This document shows, piece after piece, positions 23,797 through 36,878 of a stretch of 64,000 nucleotides of DNA (within the stretch, counting starts at the first letter, position 1; each line of letters starts with the position of its first letter). The DNA lies in the NCBI GenBank assembly GCA_033030425.1, contig JAUFSD010000008.1, positions 806,001-870,000 of the forward strand, given 5' to 3'. This stretch comes from Verpa conica (Eukaryota; Ascomycota; Pezizomycetes; Pezizales; Morchellaceae). The notes under the pieces were generated by a model that searched no databases, was not told the origin of the DNA, and saw only the letters and a list, made by a program, of their open reading frames with translations. The translations under genes and the position numbers were made by a program.

Positions 23797-24323
23797 TACT
23801 ATCGATATCAACACTAATAATAGCTGTTGACCGTTATAGCGGCGAGAAGGGTACGTATGTCTGTAGCTTTGTGTCTGGACTTTTTTTCTTGTGTGATTAG
23901 TCTTTTCCCTTTTCTGTTTTATTTTACATGCCACCTAGCAGCGGATATGGATTTCTAATAATGGTGTCACGAATTTTCTATTAATGTTTGTTGGTTGGGG
24001 AAAATGATACGCTCTAGAACAGGTCTAGGTTCTAAAAGTGGCGATACTTTGGATTTGATTTTTTACTGTTTCCTTTTACCTTTGCATAAATGCACTTTCA
24101 ACTGTTGATATTTAGGGATTTTTTCCGGGGCCTCACTCATATTACGTAGTTTGAGATGGAGGATGGTATGTTTGTAACTTTTATTTTAGTGCTTTTTACT
24201 TGGTTTTTTTATTTTAGGCTTTAGTTGTATTTTTGTTTCTATATTTCTTTCTCTATAGAAACGAAAGGATAACACACTCTAGTTGAATCCATTTAATTAT
24301 GCTTTCTACAAAAACAAATCTAT
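23797..24323. other. Convergent spacer between the Ras gene and BNA6
   Basis: A 527-bp AT-rich gap between two genes whose 3' ends face each other. It is T-rich on the + strand and presumably holds both polyadenylation regions. Nothing else is seen. Confidence 0.6.
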
Positions 24324-25649
<1,326 letters not shown>

Positions 25650-25926
25650 GATGACTGCTTGGGTATTGAGTTCTGTACTGGTGTCGTGGAGCAATTGAAG
25701 GTGGGTAATAGTATTTGTACGTACAGCTGAAGACCAAGGCCTCGCCGAACACCCGTGATGCCCCGTGATGCTCGTGGAGGGGCAGCTGTTTCTCCGCGTA
25801 CAACCGAGCTGCAGCTTGCACGTGCCCACACCCATGTCATGGTCCCCCGCATGACAACGGCAGAGACGTCACCCACCCACCTGTGCTGAAGAGCTTCAGC
25901 TCCACCAGCATGCGAATAAAAACACA
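25650..25926. promoter_or_regulatory. Bidirectional promoter between BNA6 and VPS28
   Basis: The two start codons lie 277 bp apart on opposite strands with no other gene between, so this interval must hold both core promoters and 5' leaders. It is of mixed composition, with no clear TATA box. The 25640-26000 region is also open on the minus strand in two overlapping frames, which I take as chance. Confidence 0.6.
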
Positions 25927-26833
25927 ATGAGTGCTCCAAAGTACCAACCCTATGCGCCGTCACCATACTCGTACACTCCCTCTCCACACTCCCTCTCCAC
26001 AAGCATCTCCCTAGATGAGGAGGTGAAACTCTCCACCACTTCGCAGCAAAGGGAGCTGAATGAGAGTCTGGCCGAGATCTATAGCATTATTGTTACTCTA
26101 GACTTTTTGGAGAAGGCGTATATTAAAGATAGTATTAATCAGGAAGTGTACGTTTTCCTAGCTGAGAAAGGGGTAAGAAGTGAGACTGATCATTGTGGGA
26201 GGATATAGCTATACACCAACATGTCTACGGCTACTCGGTCAGTACAAGACGCTACTGAAAAGCCCTGGTGTAGCAAGCGCATTTGGTGACCTCGAATCAT
26301 TCAAGCGGGAATACGATGTCTTCACCACCTTCAATTTCTCCCATTCATAGCTAACACAAGTAAATAGATTGAGTATCCCTCCGCAACTGAACGTCTCAAG
26401 ATTGGCGTCCCCGCAACTTTCGAACAACCCACACACACACACACTGCTGCTAATTCATCCTCCTCTGCTCCCGCAATTTCTGCTAAGGCTGCTGCCGAAG
26501 CAACGCAAAACTTCATAACTTTTATGGACGCGCTCAGACTCTCGTATACAGCGAAAGATCAACTACATCCATTATTAAGCGAGGTTATTACAGCAGTCAA
26601 TAATGTTACGGGTGCGGAAGAATTTGAGGGGAGGCAAAATATTATCAAGTGGTTGATTGTGCTGAATCAGATGGGAGCAGGGGATGAGATTGACGAGGGG
26701 CAGGGGAGGCAGGTGAGTTCCCTTTTCATGAGAGGAGGGAGGGTACTAGTGAGAGGAATATACTGATACATAAAGGTAGATGTTGTTTGACATTGAGAAT
26801 GCATACAATGAGTTCTATAAGAACCTGCATTAA
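25927..26833 (+). CDS. VPS28: VPS28, ESCRT-I subunit
   Basis: Vps28 is a core subunit of ESCRT-I, which sorts ubiquitinated membrane proteins into multivesicular endosomes; its C-terminal four-helix domain binds ESCRT-II and ESCRT-III partners. Proposed exons are 25927-26147, 26209-26317, 26368-26712 and 26780-26833, giving 242 residues, normal length. Motifs: LDEEVKL; a long helix ESLAEIYSIIVTLDFLEKAY; KDSINQEVYTPTCLRLL; QYKTLLKS; FKREYDIEYPSATERLKIGVPAT; then a Thr/Ala/Ser-rich linker; and the C-terminal domain from FITFMDALRLSYTAKDQLHPLL to MLFDIENAYNEFYKNLH. Intron 2 (50 nt) has an unusual donor GTCTTC but a good CTAAC branch site and TAG acceptor, and its removal restores EYDIEYPSATERL. 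Confidence 0.95.
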
Positions 26834-28910
26834 TATATATTGGTGCGTGAGTACGAGGAGCTATGTAGATTTGAGAATAAGATCCCTCTTTTTAGAACCA
26901 CTCTCTCCTATTATCTGCCTAATAGTTTCATCTAATGGTTCCATAAAGCTCAATTAAACCATGGCCCCCACTGTGACTAAATCCCAGGAAGATATTGGAA
27001 ATTTGTAGCATAGAAAGTAATTATAAAAACTTAACCTTATGAATTTACGTCTCAGATTATCACTCGGCGCCTGCTCCATGTGACAACGTATAGGAAATTA
27101 GCCAGAATACCTAATCAATAATCATACGAGGTGAATATTTATAACCTAGGACACCTGACCATGAGCCCTATTCTAATATCAATAATTTAATCCGGTATTA
27201 TAGTCATCTACGTAGCAAGACTATCCTTGACGAAACATTCTAGTTAATGGCAGGGAACTTGAATTAAAACCTTAGGCCATGTAGGGTACCAGGCAAATTA
27301 TCCTACATTCTGAGATCTCCAATCTAACTTACTCTCCATTATCTAGCCGAGTTCGTTAGCGGGTGAATGAATGAATTAATTAATCATAAGCACATAGGGA
27401 CCAAAGGCTATATATATAGCACTCAGACCATACACTTGAATAAATGCAAAAAGCAGCTCACTAGCTGGTACTTACCGGCCTAGCATCTAGATTATTTACT
27501 TACGCAAATGTACCCTGAATCCCTCTTTTTAAAAGTGAGCTAGGATTATTTCTAAACTATACAGCGTATCGGGAAAAAAATTAAAGCTAGCAGTAGCCTC
27601 GCTACTATAAACTTGTACATAAGCTCGTATAGAATACATAAAATAAAAAGAATAAAACTTAAATCTGAATAGTTACTGACGTCCCCTAGGATTTAGGTAC
27701 TTATGGATATTGTGGTGCAGAAATCCTAGTAGAATTAAGCAGTGCCACTGGATAATTCCTACTGGGAAATTTTAAATTACTCTGGCCTACAAACTGTGTG
27801 TACATGATGAGACCAACAAATAGAGCGTCACGGGCCATCACTCGACAATCCAAGCCCTACTGTAGCCACTGTCTTACTCAATAGACCATCCTCTTATCTC
27901 TCCTTTTGTTATGCCAAGCAAATAATTCACCGAGGAACCGCAGTCTCACAAACTACGAGGCTAGCGGTTCCAGGCGTAGAGGAGCTACTATGGCTGTTTT
28001 CAAAGGGGGGGCAGATGAATGATTTTTTAAGCTAGGGTTGTTAGGGGGGATATAAGACATACCAGTTTCAATATATTCACCTAGACCAGAACTCTAATCC
28101 TTTGTTCAATGTTGGGATTCTATAAATTTTTATTTCCCTTAATACCCTGGATCCGTGCCTGCTGTCTGAGAAAGGATTGATATCGACATTATGACAAGAC
28201 CAAGCTCTATGCAACAGATTTGTTTCCTAAATATATATATACTTCTCCAGCTTAAGAAATACCAATTTCTACATGTAATTTAGTCGTGGCCCCTCTTACT
28301 CGTCACACAAGTCAAACCATATTCAAATTTCGTTGAATACACTCTTAGCATATCCCTATCAATAAATGTAGCTTCGCATCCTGCTCTACGACATGCACTC
28401 TTAGAGACATGCTCGTCATCGTTCAGAGGCTCGAGGGTCGAGGGTCCATCAAGAAAAATCAGCAGCTCTGATCCCCTAACACTCAAAGTTGCATGTATTG
28501 TACTCAGCAACTTAAAATACACCTCTCCCTCCCATAATCGCGGGTTCGATGAGTTATAATCAACGCCACCTACTCCCTATATAGTATGGCACCTAGTAAC
28601 TAAGCATATATATAGCTAATATGTACCGGAACCGAAACAAAGTTATAAACTACTATACAAGAGAAATACAATGCCTGACTTCACCTTGTCCCTCGGAACC
28701 CTTCAGCTTTAGGATTTTTCGGACTAAATTTAAAATATGACAAATTTCCCCAAAAACCAGTAGCCTATATATAAAAAAGGAAAGACTACAAGCAAAAAAA
28801 TACTCATGTATTGTTGAATTATAAATTAAAATTATAATACTATCATGTAAATACAAAAGCCTACTGTACAAAGTTTCTACAGATTAACAACGTTAATGTA
28901 TCTAGTTATT
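26834..28910. other. AT-rich spacer, convergent between VPS28 and tyrosinase
   Basis: About 2.1 kb of AT-rich DNA with many TATATA runs. One ATG-started minus-strand frame (28280-28522, 80 codons) is isolated and matches no family I know. No transposon gene is recognisable. Confidence 0.5.
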
Positions 28911-30280
28911 CTAACACTGATAACTAAAGCACAATGTATCGCCCGTGCTATCAAGAATCTGCTTCAGTGTAGCAGACTTCCCGAGTTTGCCGAGGTTGAT
29001 CTGATAATCAAGGGTGACGTTTCCTCCCAATGCGTTGGTATAATCGAAAGGAATAATCGGTCCAGAGACGTCCTTGAGACGCTTAGAGAGATCCTGTTGC
29101 TGCCATTGCCACCAGATACGGTCAAGGTTTGCGTGATGGAGATAGAAGAGAGGATCTACTCTTTGTCAATATACTTGACCGATCAAACAAGGGAGACCAA
29201 GAAACTCACCACCAGGGCTGTTGTAAGCATCACCAATCGCACCAAGAACACCACCGACACCGAAATGTCCACCTCCGTGAACGTTCTTTACGTCGAAGCT
29301 TGGCTCCCCCTCAGTGCGTCTTGCAAACGCGCCATATGTGGTCTTGGACATCATCTCATCAATAACAGATGGGACCAGGTTGGTGAGAGCAATTGGTTCT
29401 GCAAAATCACGGGTCAAGCAATGGGGGTTCGAGACGTTGACGTTGTGCGTAGGTCCCAAGCTGAGCTTGAACTTGTCATAGGTGAAAGGGCCATTCTTGA
29501 CACAGCCACCTAATGAAAGTCAGTAAAGGCCATAGCTTCAACTAATCAAGAGAAACATACCTCCGGTTCTTCCAGTGATTCCCAACGGGTTATCACTCTC
29601 GGAGATCGCAATAAAAGGGCCATTTCCACCAAAACCTAGTTATGTTAGTGAATACCAATCTTAACCATAGAAGAGAGAAAGTACCAGTATTAGGGTCGAA
29701 AATAGGCCAGTTGTCCATGCTGAGTCCAGAGCTGCTATCAATCAACCAATCCCAATAACTTCACGTTGTCAGAACCTAGTTTTGCGGTATTTCCTGATTA
29801 TGGACCACTTACGGTTGGCCTCCAGTCCATCCACATTCTTCCCTCAATGCCTTCTCATACGCAGAGACAAAATACCTATGCCAAGGCAAGAAGTGACCGA
29901 CCCAATGGATATTGGGAGTTTGTGAACTGTGAACACCCTGGAAATCATCGAAACGGCTAAGGGCACCCGCGACTGCACCAATAGATTTCTTCTTTGCGAG
30001 GCATTGGACGGCAGCAAGATACTTCTTCTTTTCAGAAGTAGTGAGGGATCGCCTATTTAATTTATTGGGTTAATTTGGGATATCAAGAGGCTTGATATAT
30101 GATTATGGCATACCATTCCTTCCTTACAATAGGATTTCTGCACTTTGAAGAGCTCGAAGAACTACTATATTCAGAAGAAGCAATGGAGGAATCTGTTGAA
30201 TCGGCAAGGGCAATAGGGGAAGCAATAGAGAGCGTAGATAAACACAAAAGTGCTGCGCTAGTAAGATTGAGAATTTTCAT
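28911..30280 (-). CDS. Secreted short tyrosinase (type 3 copper phenol oxidase)
   Basis: Tyrosinases hydroxylate monophenols and oxidise o-diphenols to quinones for melanin or phenol metabolism. Minus-strand exons are 30280-30114, 30052-29813, 29758-29685, 29635-29561, 29509-29210 and 29155-28911, giving 366 residues. The start MKILNLTSAALLCLSTLSIASP is a signal peptide, then a Ser-rich linker and RNPIVRKEWRSL. The CuA region holds QGVHSSQ and IHWVGHFLPWHRYF, with YWDW after. The CuB region holds VHGGGHF (about 261-267) and DPLFYLHHANLDRIWWQW (about 286-303), so all six expected His ligands are present. The position two before the CuA His in IHWVG is Asn, so the Cys that forms a Cys-His thioether in mushroom and Neurospora enzymes seems absent. 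At 366 residues it also lacks the C-terminal caging domain of the 550-650 residue latent enzymes. It ends soon after GDTLC, as in short secreted fungal tyrosinases. Confidence 0.93.
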
Positions 30281-33200
30281 ATTGATAGATATCCCGTGTA
30301 ATGAGCTTTTTTGAGAGTTGCTATTGTGTAATTGATCGTTGAAGCAAGTAAGTTGGTAAAGTAAGATTTATAGAAGGTGCTTGTCAGTATTTATGCTTAG
30401 GGTACAAGCGCAGCTCTACAGGCAAAATGTTCCAAGCTGCAAGGATGAATCGTGATTCAACTAAAGTCCCCACGCCTCCTCCCCACGCGTGCCGGCATAT
30501 CCATTCCAAAGATGTGCATACGCGGCGGTATAAGGGCTAGCCGGCGATGAAGCTTCAGTAGCAATATCCATGGGGTAGCTGTAGTTCCGGTGATTTTCTA
30601 ACGCCACAAGGCGCTAAAGACGTTAACCTAATTTATCGGACGGGAAGGGCGTGCCCAAATGTGATAACCACATAGGAATTACAGTGCACTAGTGCAGAGC
30701 CACAAAGCCACAAAGTCCCACTGGCCTTTAGGTTAGCGAGCAGAAGCTTAGCAGATCCATGTTCTACGCCTTCGGAGTAAGGCATTGTCTGTGCTTATAA
30801 CCTAGTATGATACGATTGAATAACTATAGGGTTCTTACAAATTTCTCTCGAAACTATAGGACGAACTGTACTTGTTATGATCCAAACACAATCCGAATGC
30901 CTTTAGTCAAAGCTGTATGAGACCACGATAATAAGTAAAAAAGGAGATCAAGTAAAACGCCAACGGCCCCAAGTTAATGGATTCTCCCCGGAAGGGACTC
31001 ACAAATATATATGCCTCAGTTGTAGGCCCGTAAAATCACAACTAAATAAATAAGTAACAATATCACCGTTAGCTTGTGAACCCTTGGCTATGCCCCTGTA
31101 GCTGAATACGCGCTATTAGTTTTTGTCTCCGTACAGTACCGTGAAGCGAGATATTGTGCCGCCGCACAGATGCAGAAGTAAACACGAATTCTTGACATCG
31201 GCACTATATTATATATCCCCTACTTAATATTAATGGCAAGGCAGGGTGGATTTCAATGCAAGCCAAGAACACACTCATTTATCCCACCGGCCCCAACGCC
31301 GCTCTGCTAGTAGGAAGAAGTTCGTACATTTCGATTCCCAAGAAACAGGCCCCTCATGACAGTATGATAGCATCTAGATGTTGTTGGGTTTGTCGTGGGA
31401 TACCTGAAGAATTTGGATTTGTTGGTGCGTATTAATTTACAACATGTATGAGACATACGGGCACATTTGAGGTACAAACATCTACAAGAATTCGCTTAAT
31501 AAGTCTAGGTTTGGCTCGCTTCTTGGGACAAAGGTATGGACTGAAGTTTAGGAAGGGTATTACTCCTGAGGGGCCAATTCGAAGGCCATGCATCCCAGAA
31601 CCTCCAAACAACTAATCAAATGCCAGGGGAAGGCTCCCACCGTAGTATACCGATTCTATAGCTACATCGATGATATGTTGAAGAATGTAATGATGCATAG
31701 GATCCAACAGAGACATCGATTGGCGGAAAATTTTGTTGCCTGAACCAATGGGTAGGGATTATTTCTTGCTTTTTTAAGAAAAAATATGGGGGGCTAGGGT
31801 CTTACGTTTTTTCACACCTTACATATTAGCTTTGCATGTTGCAGATGCAAAGGGATGTTTTGATACTAAGTCCAAAAATCAGGGTTAAAAACTCACTCGA
31901 ATCAGAGTACAACTTTACCTCTTTTTCCCTTTAAAAAAGAGGTGGAATGATATATCCTAGGATGTCTAATTTCTTGGCGCCATAAACGCTGCCTACCAGA
32001 ACCGGAGAACTGCATCTTAGCCGCGATAAAATGCCAAGCCAATACGATTTACCTCATCTCCAACAAAAAAGAATAACCCCATTGCCCCGGAATCTAGTTA
32101 CTAACACATGTATAGAGGGTGCCCCGGCCTTCGGAGCGTAGCGCTCTATACAAGAAAATTTTACAAGTTCTAGACAGCTTCTTACAGTACTTCCTTAGAT
32201 CACCTGCTCTTTGCCCCACGCATAGGCTCTCAAAACCTACGTGTTTGCTCAACTAGCTAGTCCCCCGGATTACATAGCTGGAAATTTTACATATGTTTTT
32301 TAAGACATTCTGCCAGCATGGCCAGCCGGGACCCTTCCGTTCCACACTCCTCCCGTGTGAGTATATGCCAAGGATCTCCCGTTCAACACATAAGCTCTAT
32401 GTAAACCTTATGTATCTTCAATATGAGAGATCGGAAACCCCTATTAATATCGAGACTGGGTATATTAGCATTGATGTCAGGACTCCAATAAACCTAGACT
32501 TAGGCTTTATTATGAATAACAACTGTCATCTGTTTCATAAGTTGGTGTTGGCTTAGATTGTCTCGGCAAGTGATCTATCAACGTTCAAAAAGATTACTTC
32601 GTTAGTGGCTCGGGCCTCCCTTCTGAACCGGGAATTTTAGGACTGGAGATTCCCGTTCCTCACATTTCACCCGAGGGCGTGCATGTATGAGACGAGTGAC
32701 AGTATGTTTGAATGGCTCACTTCTCAGCTAATCAAGACTTTCAATGCTGCCATATAATTATGTGCGTACTACCTTGCTATTCTCCGCCAGGTACATGTCG
32801 TTAAGCAGTGCCAAATAAAGTACTAGCATGTTTTTTAAGCCAGAAAGTTCCTTTTTTCTCTTCCTTGCTAACAGACAAGGACATTGCACGCGGATATAGG
32901 TATGTACTCGAGTTATATATACTACTCCACGCCGCTAAGAAGTCCGACAAATTACAAAGCTACGGATAATTCGGTAGCATATTCCTTCTGAATTCTCCCG
33001 TTTTTCGACAGCTGTTAAAAGGACATAAACAAAATTGAGCACGTGTTATTAAAAACTGATTTATGTACGGGCGTGGGAGCGCGTGGGGAGTCCTTCGTAC
33101 ATTGGCACAAAATCTTGAATGGCCCCGGAAAGCCTGTTACATGCACAGTTCCATTAGAAGTTCCTGCATATTCATCTCATCCCAAGTACCTGGTATAAGA

Positions 33201-33318
33201 TCATGAATAACCCCCGCAGGAAAGCTTGAATACTGGCGCGATAGTCCCCAGAACGCAATCCTTATTCTACAATACCAACCCGAACTTCCTGGTAGAGCTA
33301 GCTATCAACCTGATTACA
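30281..33318. other. Gene-free spacer between tyrosinase and the rhodopsin-domain gene
   Basis: About 3 kb, with divergent promoters at its two ends. One + strand frame, roughly 31500-32960, has somewhat fewer stops than expected and includes an 87-codon open stretch at 32293-32556, but the deficit is weak and no domain is recognisable. TATAAG at 33194-33199 may serve the downstream gene. Confidence 0.5.
30367..30372 (-). promoter_or_regulatory. TATA box of the tyrosinase gene
   Basis: TATAAA reads on the minus strand, about 87-92 bp before the tyrosinase ATG at 30280. Position and orientation fit a core promoter. Confidence 0.45.
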
Positions 33319-34817
33319 ATGGCTGGCGATTCTTTAGGACCACTCCTTTTAGGAGTGATGTTTACGTTACTTTCGATTTCTACGATTTTTATGGCGCTTA
33401 GGTATATATATGCACGTGAAACATCTTGGGTAGAATCGCTGTTCTAATATGTTTTCAGATTTTACTGCCGTAGTGTAATTATCAAAAGTGTTGGTAGTGA
33501 TGACTGGATTATGCTTGTAGCTTTCGTAAGTACATATGCTTCCATTGCCTCCACATAACTATCACTAATGTTTTGAAATAGATTATGGCATGGGGAATGG
33601 GAGTAACAAACTATTTTCACGTCAAATATGGCACGGGGTATGTTTGAGATGGCCTGAGCTATGGGATCTGAAGTGCTGCAAAATGCTAATTCTCATTCTC
33701 ATCTTCTAGACGCCATATGGCTGACCTGGTATGTTGATCAGTACTAGTTTATAGCTCCTTAGCTCTGAAGACCAGCTAACAACTCAGGACTTTGCCAATA
33801 TTATTATCCCAACATTAAAGCTATGGTATGTTTACCAGCTACAATACCTTCTAGTATTGTTCTTCCTAAAAGCCAGCATCTTGTCTTTCTACCGAAGATT
33901 ATCGCCCGAGAAATATTATCAAATGTCTATTTACATTGTGAGCGGTATAATTGTTCTCTATACTCTCGCCATGTTCTTCGTCAATGTTCGTATTTACCTT
34001 GGTCTGTATTAGCTCTAAGGCTTTGCTAACATTTTTAGGCTTTCGAGTGTCCAAAGAACCCAAGCGGGGCGTGGGCTCCAACATTTCCACAAGGGTGTAA
34101 TAACTTGGTTGTCGTTTACTACGTGATGGCATCATTTAACATTCTGTCCGATATCGTTATCCTACTTCTACCACTTCCTTCACTATTGAAGCTTCAAGTC
34201 AACAGGCGTAAAAGAAGTTGGTCAACTATACAAATTCTATGGGTAGCTAATGGGCTAACATTACTTCTAGTCGCTTTGATTCTGATCTTCTCGTGTGGAA
34301 CCTTCGCTGTTGTTGCCTCAATCGTACGGATAAACGCCTTATACAAGTATCAGACTGCGGTTTTGACAGGCGGGGATATCCCATGTAAGAACATAAATCA
34401 TACAATTAATGATAGCTCTATACGCTGACATAGCTTTGTTCAGATGTTGCTATCTACATCCTCCTCTGGTCACAAATTGAAGTAAATGTCGGTATTATTA
34501 GCGCATCTGCACCGTCGCTAAAGCCACTCGTAAGATCTATCCTTGGTGGAACAAGCTTTGCAAAATCTAGCTATGTGCAAGGTGGACTAGGTTATTCTGC
34601 CGGTCAAAACAGCAAGCACGGGATACAATTGCGTTCATTAGATGGGAGTGCACCACATGGAACTACCACTGAGATCCAAGGAAGGGATAGAAATGAAAGT
34701 GAGGAAAACATCGTTTCGAAAGGCGATGGAATTGTCCGGACAGTTGAGGTTAAGGTTGACTTAGAGGCAGATAATCACTCTACGGATAGTATTAGGCAGC
34801 TGGAGTTTGGGAGGTAG
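33319..34817 (+). CDS. Fungal rhodopsin-domain seven-helix membrane protein (SAT4/Pth11-like type)
   Basis: Integral membrane protein of the large Pezizomycotina family of seven-helix proteins with an extended C-terminal tail; some relatives are thought to be surface sensors, but the function here is unknown. Proposed exons are 33319-33401, 33459-33525, 33582-33637, 33710-33728, 33788-33985, 34039-34384 and 34444-34817, giving 380 residues. Family signals: a first helix then MALRFYCR; GSDDWIMLVAF; an LFFLKASILSFYRRL helix; an AFECPKNPSGAW loop with the conserved Cys, then GCNN; and the VMASFNILSDIVILLLPLPSLLKL helix. SASAPSLKPLVR follows the last helix. The tail (about 120 residues) is hydrophilic and acidic. 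The ATG at 33319 has the context ACAATGG; the frame is open upstream but has no ATG. Exon 4 is a 19-nt micro-exon encoding the conserved RHMADL. Confidence 0.9.
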
Positions 34818-35105
34818 CGTAAAACAAGGCAGACTCAAGGTTATTAATTTTCTTTTGTATAGAATAATGGGGTTTCCCCTTAACTTAATGATAGCTCATG
34901 AATTTACTCTAATTAGGAATAAACAGAACTATAATATAGAATTTATAGCTGAGGTATTCTAGTAAACCCTAAATCTAATAACGATAGCTGAGCCTATGGG
35001 AGCTATCAGAGCGGGAATTGCCGGGGGGTTATTACACTCTGGCAATTGATCTAAGACAAAAATTCCATAGCCGAGGTCTCAGCCCCCCACCTATGTATGC
35101 CGAGG

Positions 35106-35312
35106 TACCGCAAAAATTAGGGAGACTCATAATGACGCTAAGATGTTGAAATAAGAAGTGGCGTAGTATCTAGCTATGTAGCAAAGGCAGTTTATATATT
35201 CCTAATTAGTGATCAAAGAAAGTGCTATTAAAAAATTCACAGCAAGATCATCTAGCCACACTTTGTTTGGACGTCTTAGCGCCATTATGAGTCTCGCTAG
35301 TTATTTGCGGTA
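35106..35312. mobile_element. MITE-like element with ~40-bp terminal inverted repeats and TA ends
   Basis: The left arm (about 35106-35148) and the reverse complement of the right arm (about 35270-35312) share TACCGCAAA near the end, then a perfect GAGACTCATAATG and CGCTAAGA, with few mismatches over about 42 bp. The ends read TA-CCGC...GCGG-TA, which fits a TA target-site duplication as made by Tc1/mariner-type transposases. The element is about 207 bp with no coding capacity, so it would be non-autonomous. Confidence 0.6.
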
Positions 35313-36044
35313 TTAGTTCTTACACGTTTGATCTTGCCGTCATGATTGATTTTAAGATCGAGGATTATATATTAATAGAGTAGTATTATATGTTAGAAAA
35401 ACTACCCGAACATTTGCATTGCAACCACATTTTATATACAAAAGCATCTCTGAGCAAGTTTTATTCCACAACCACAATAGCTATAAGAAAGATAATTTTA
35501 TTTATGGAATCCCCAGGGGGTGTAGTGGCTATAAGCTTAGTGTGACTGTTTGTGTCAAGCTTTTGGGGTGGGGTTGTTGTGGGAGATTTGCTTAGGTGCA
35601 GTCTAAATGTTCGGGTAGGTTTAATAACGTATAATACTATAGCAGCAAACAATAAATATCCTTCAAAGGCCCAAGACATATATCAAGGCCGGTTAATTAA
35701 TAGTTAAAGTGCAAACTAAGAGTTGGCCTTGCATATATGGGCCGCTGTCTTGGGCCCGTTCTAGCTTCCCTTCTTGTAAGCTTGCGTAATTGTATACTAA
35801 TTATGCATGGCCAATTACCGCATGAAGGTAGAAATACGCTAGAAGTTTTATTCTTTTCTCACCAGCGGTTCCCGTGGTAATTTGCATAAGAAAGGTGTAA
35901 GTAAAAGTGCCTTTAGGCCATAGTTTATAACTACTTGATTTTATACCCAGAAATAAAAATTATATGATTCTGGGGGGGAAAAGGAAAAAAAGAAGTAAAA
36001 ATACCTTTAAAAACATAATTGATAGATTATCTAAGACTTATACT

Positions 36045-36267
36045 CGTGCGTTAATTAACAATTCGGAATGTGGTTACAACCACCAGAATGAGCACAGTGG
36101 TGTTTTAGCAACAAGAAAACTCCACGTAGTTAGAATCTCATAGCATTACAATTGTAATTCAACTAAATATCAATTAGTCTTAACCACATCTAGGGTCTTT
36201 TTATTAGGGGTTCCTTGATGTTTTGGTGTTGTGGTTATGAAAATTCCGAGTTATTAATTAACACGCG
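36045..36267. mobile_element. Degenerate inverted-repeat element (~220 bp)
   Basis: The left end holds GTTAATTAACAATTCGGAAT and a following ACAACCACCA; the right end, in reverse complement, holds GTTAATTAATAACTCGGAAT and ATAACCACAACACCA. The arms are about 45 bp and imperfect. I see no clear target duplication, so this is an older or uncertain MITE-like copy. Confidence 0.4.
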
Positions 36268-36767
36268 GGTATATGCTCCAATAAATAAATAATCAGCTAT
36301 TTAATGAGCTAGCCACTACATTATATAGAATGTGAGTTAACATATCTCAGAGATCGATCTGCGTTTAAAAGGGTTCACGAAAATCGATAAGTGGCTTTTT
36401 TCTAGAGAATTTAGTCTACATGTATCTTAAACCTACATGTATATGAACATTTACCGCCTTACCATCGATATCCCAAAATGATAGAGTAGAAATTTTGGCT
36501 TACTTCACAATCGAAACTTCATCCCTACGCCCTGACGGGAAAGTGGTATCCTAGTGCTTGTGGGGGGATTTATAAATCACAAAATCGCTAGAGAAGTCGA
36601 TAAACTAGAAAGAATCAATGATCGCAAAGTTTATATACTATATATATCTCTACAAAGCCTAGGTTAGGTCCCTACGCCTCTCCTTTGGAATCATATTAAC
36701 AAGCTACAAACCAGCGCATATACTTCCCCGGTAGGGTAGGATAAGGAGAGGTTATATACTACTATAC

Positions 36768-36878
36768 ACTAGCGATCCTGATAGGTCAGTCGATCAGGCG
36801 ATTTATCTTTAGTAGTGAGGTTATCTTTGCACACCAAAGATAAATCGCCTGACCCACTGGTCTATCGGCACCGCTAGT
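36768..36878. mobile_element. Compact 111-bp hairpin element
   Basis: Two arms of about 46 bp meet around a small loop. TCAGGCGATTTATCTTT on the left is perfectly matched by AAAGATAAATCGCCTGA on the right, and the outer parts match with a few substitutions out to ACTAGCG...CGCTAGT. TA dinucleotides flank the GCG...CGC core, as in Tc1/mariner-type MITEs. No coding capacity. Confidence 0.6.

Noticed and set aside
28535..28565. GGGTTCGA-containing stretch recalling a tRNA T-loop
   Set aside because: No matching acceptor, D-arm or anticodon stem could be folded around it.
28896..29513. 205-codon + strand open frame
   Set aside because: It lies antisense to the tyrosinase exons, which have clear copper-site motifs and splice signals; it starts at a non-conserved ATG and matches no family.
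28911..30280. Initial idea that this secreted protein is a heme peroxidase
   Set aside because: The translation shows type 3 copper motifs (GHFLPWHRYF, YWDW, HHANLDR) and no peroxidase heme-ligand region, so it is a tyrosinase.
31500..32960. + strand frame with fewer stops than average and a YIDD-like motif recalling reverse transcriptase
   Set aside because: About 19 stops versus roughly 29 expected is weak after choosing the best of six frames. Residues around YIDD do not fit a reverse-transcriptase palm domain.
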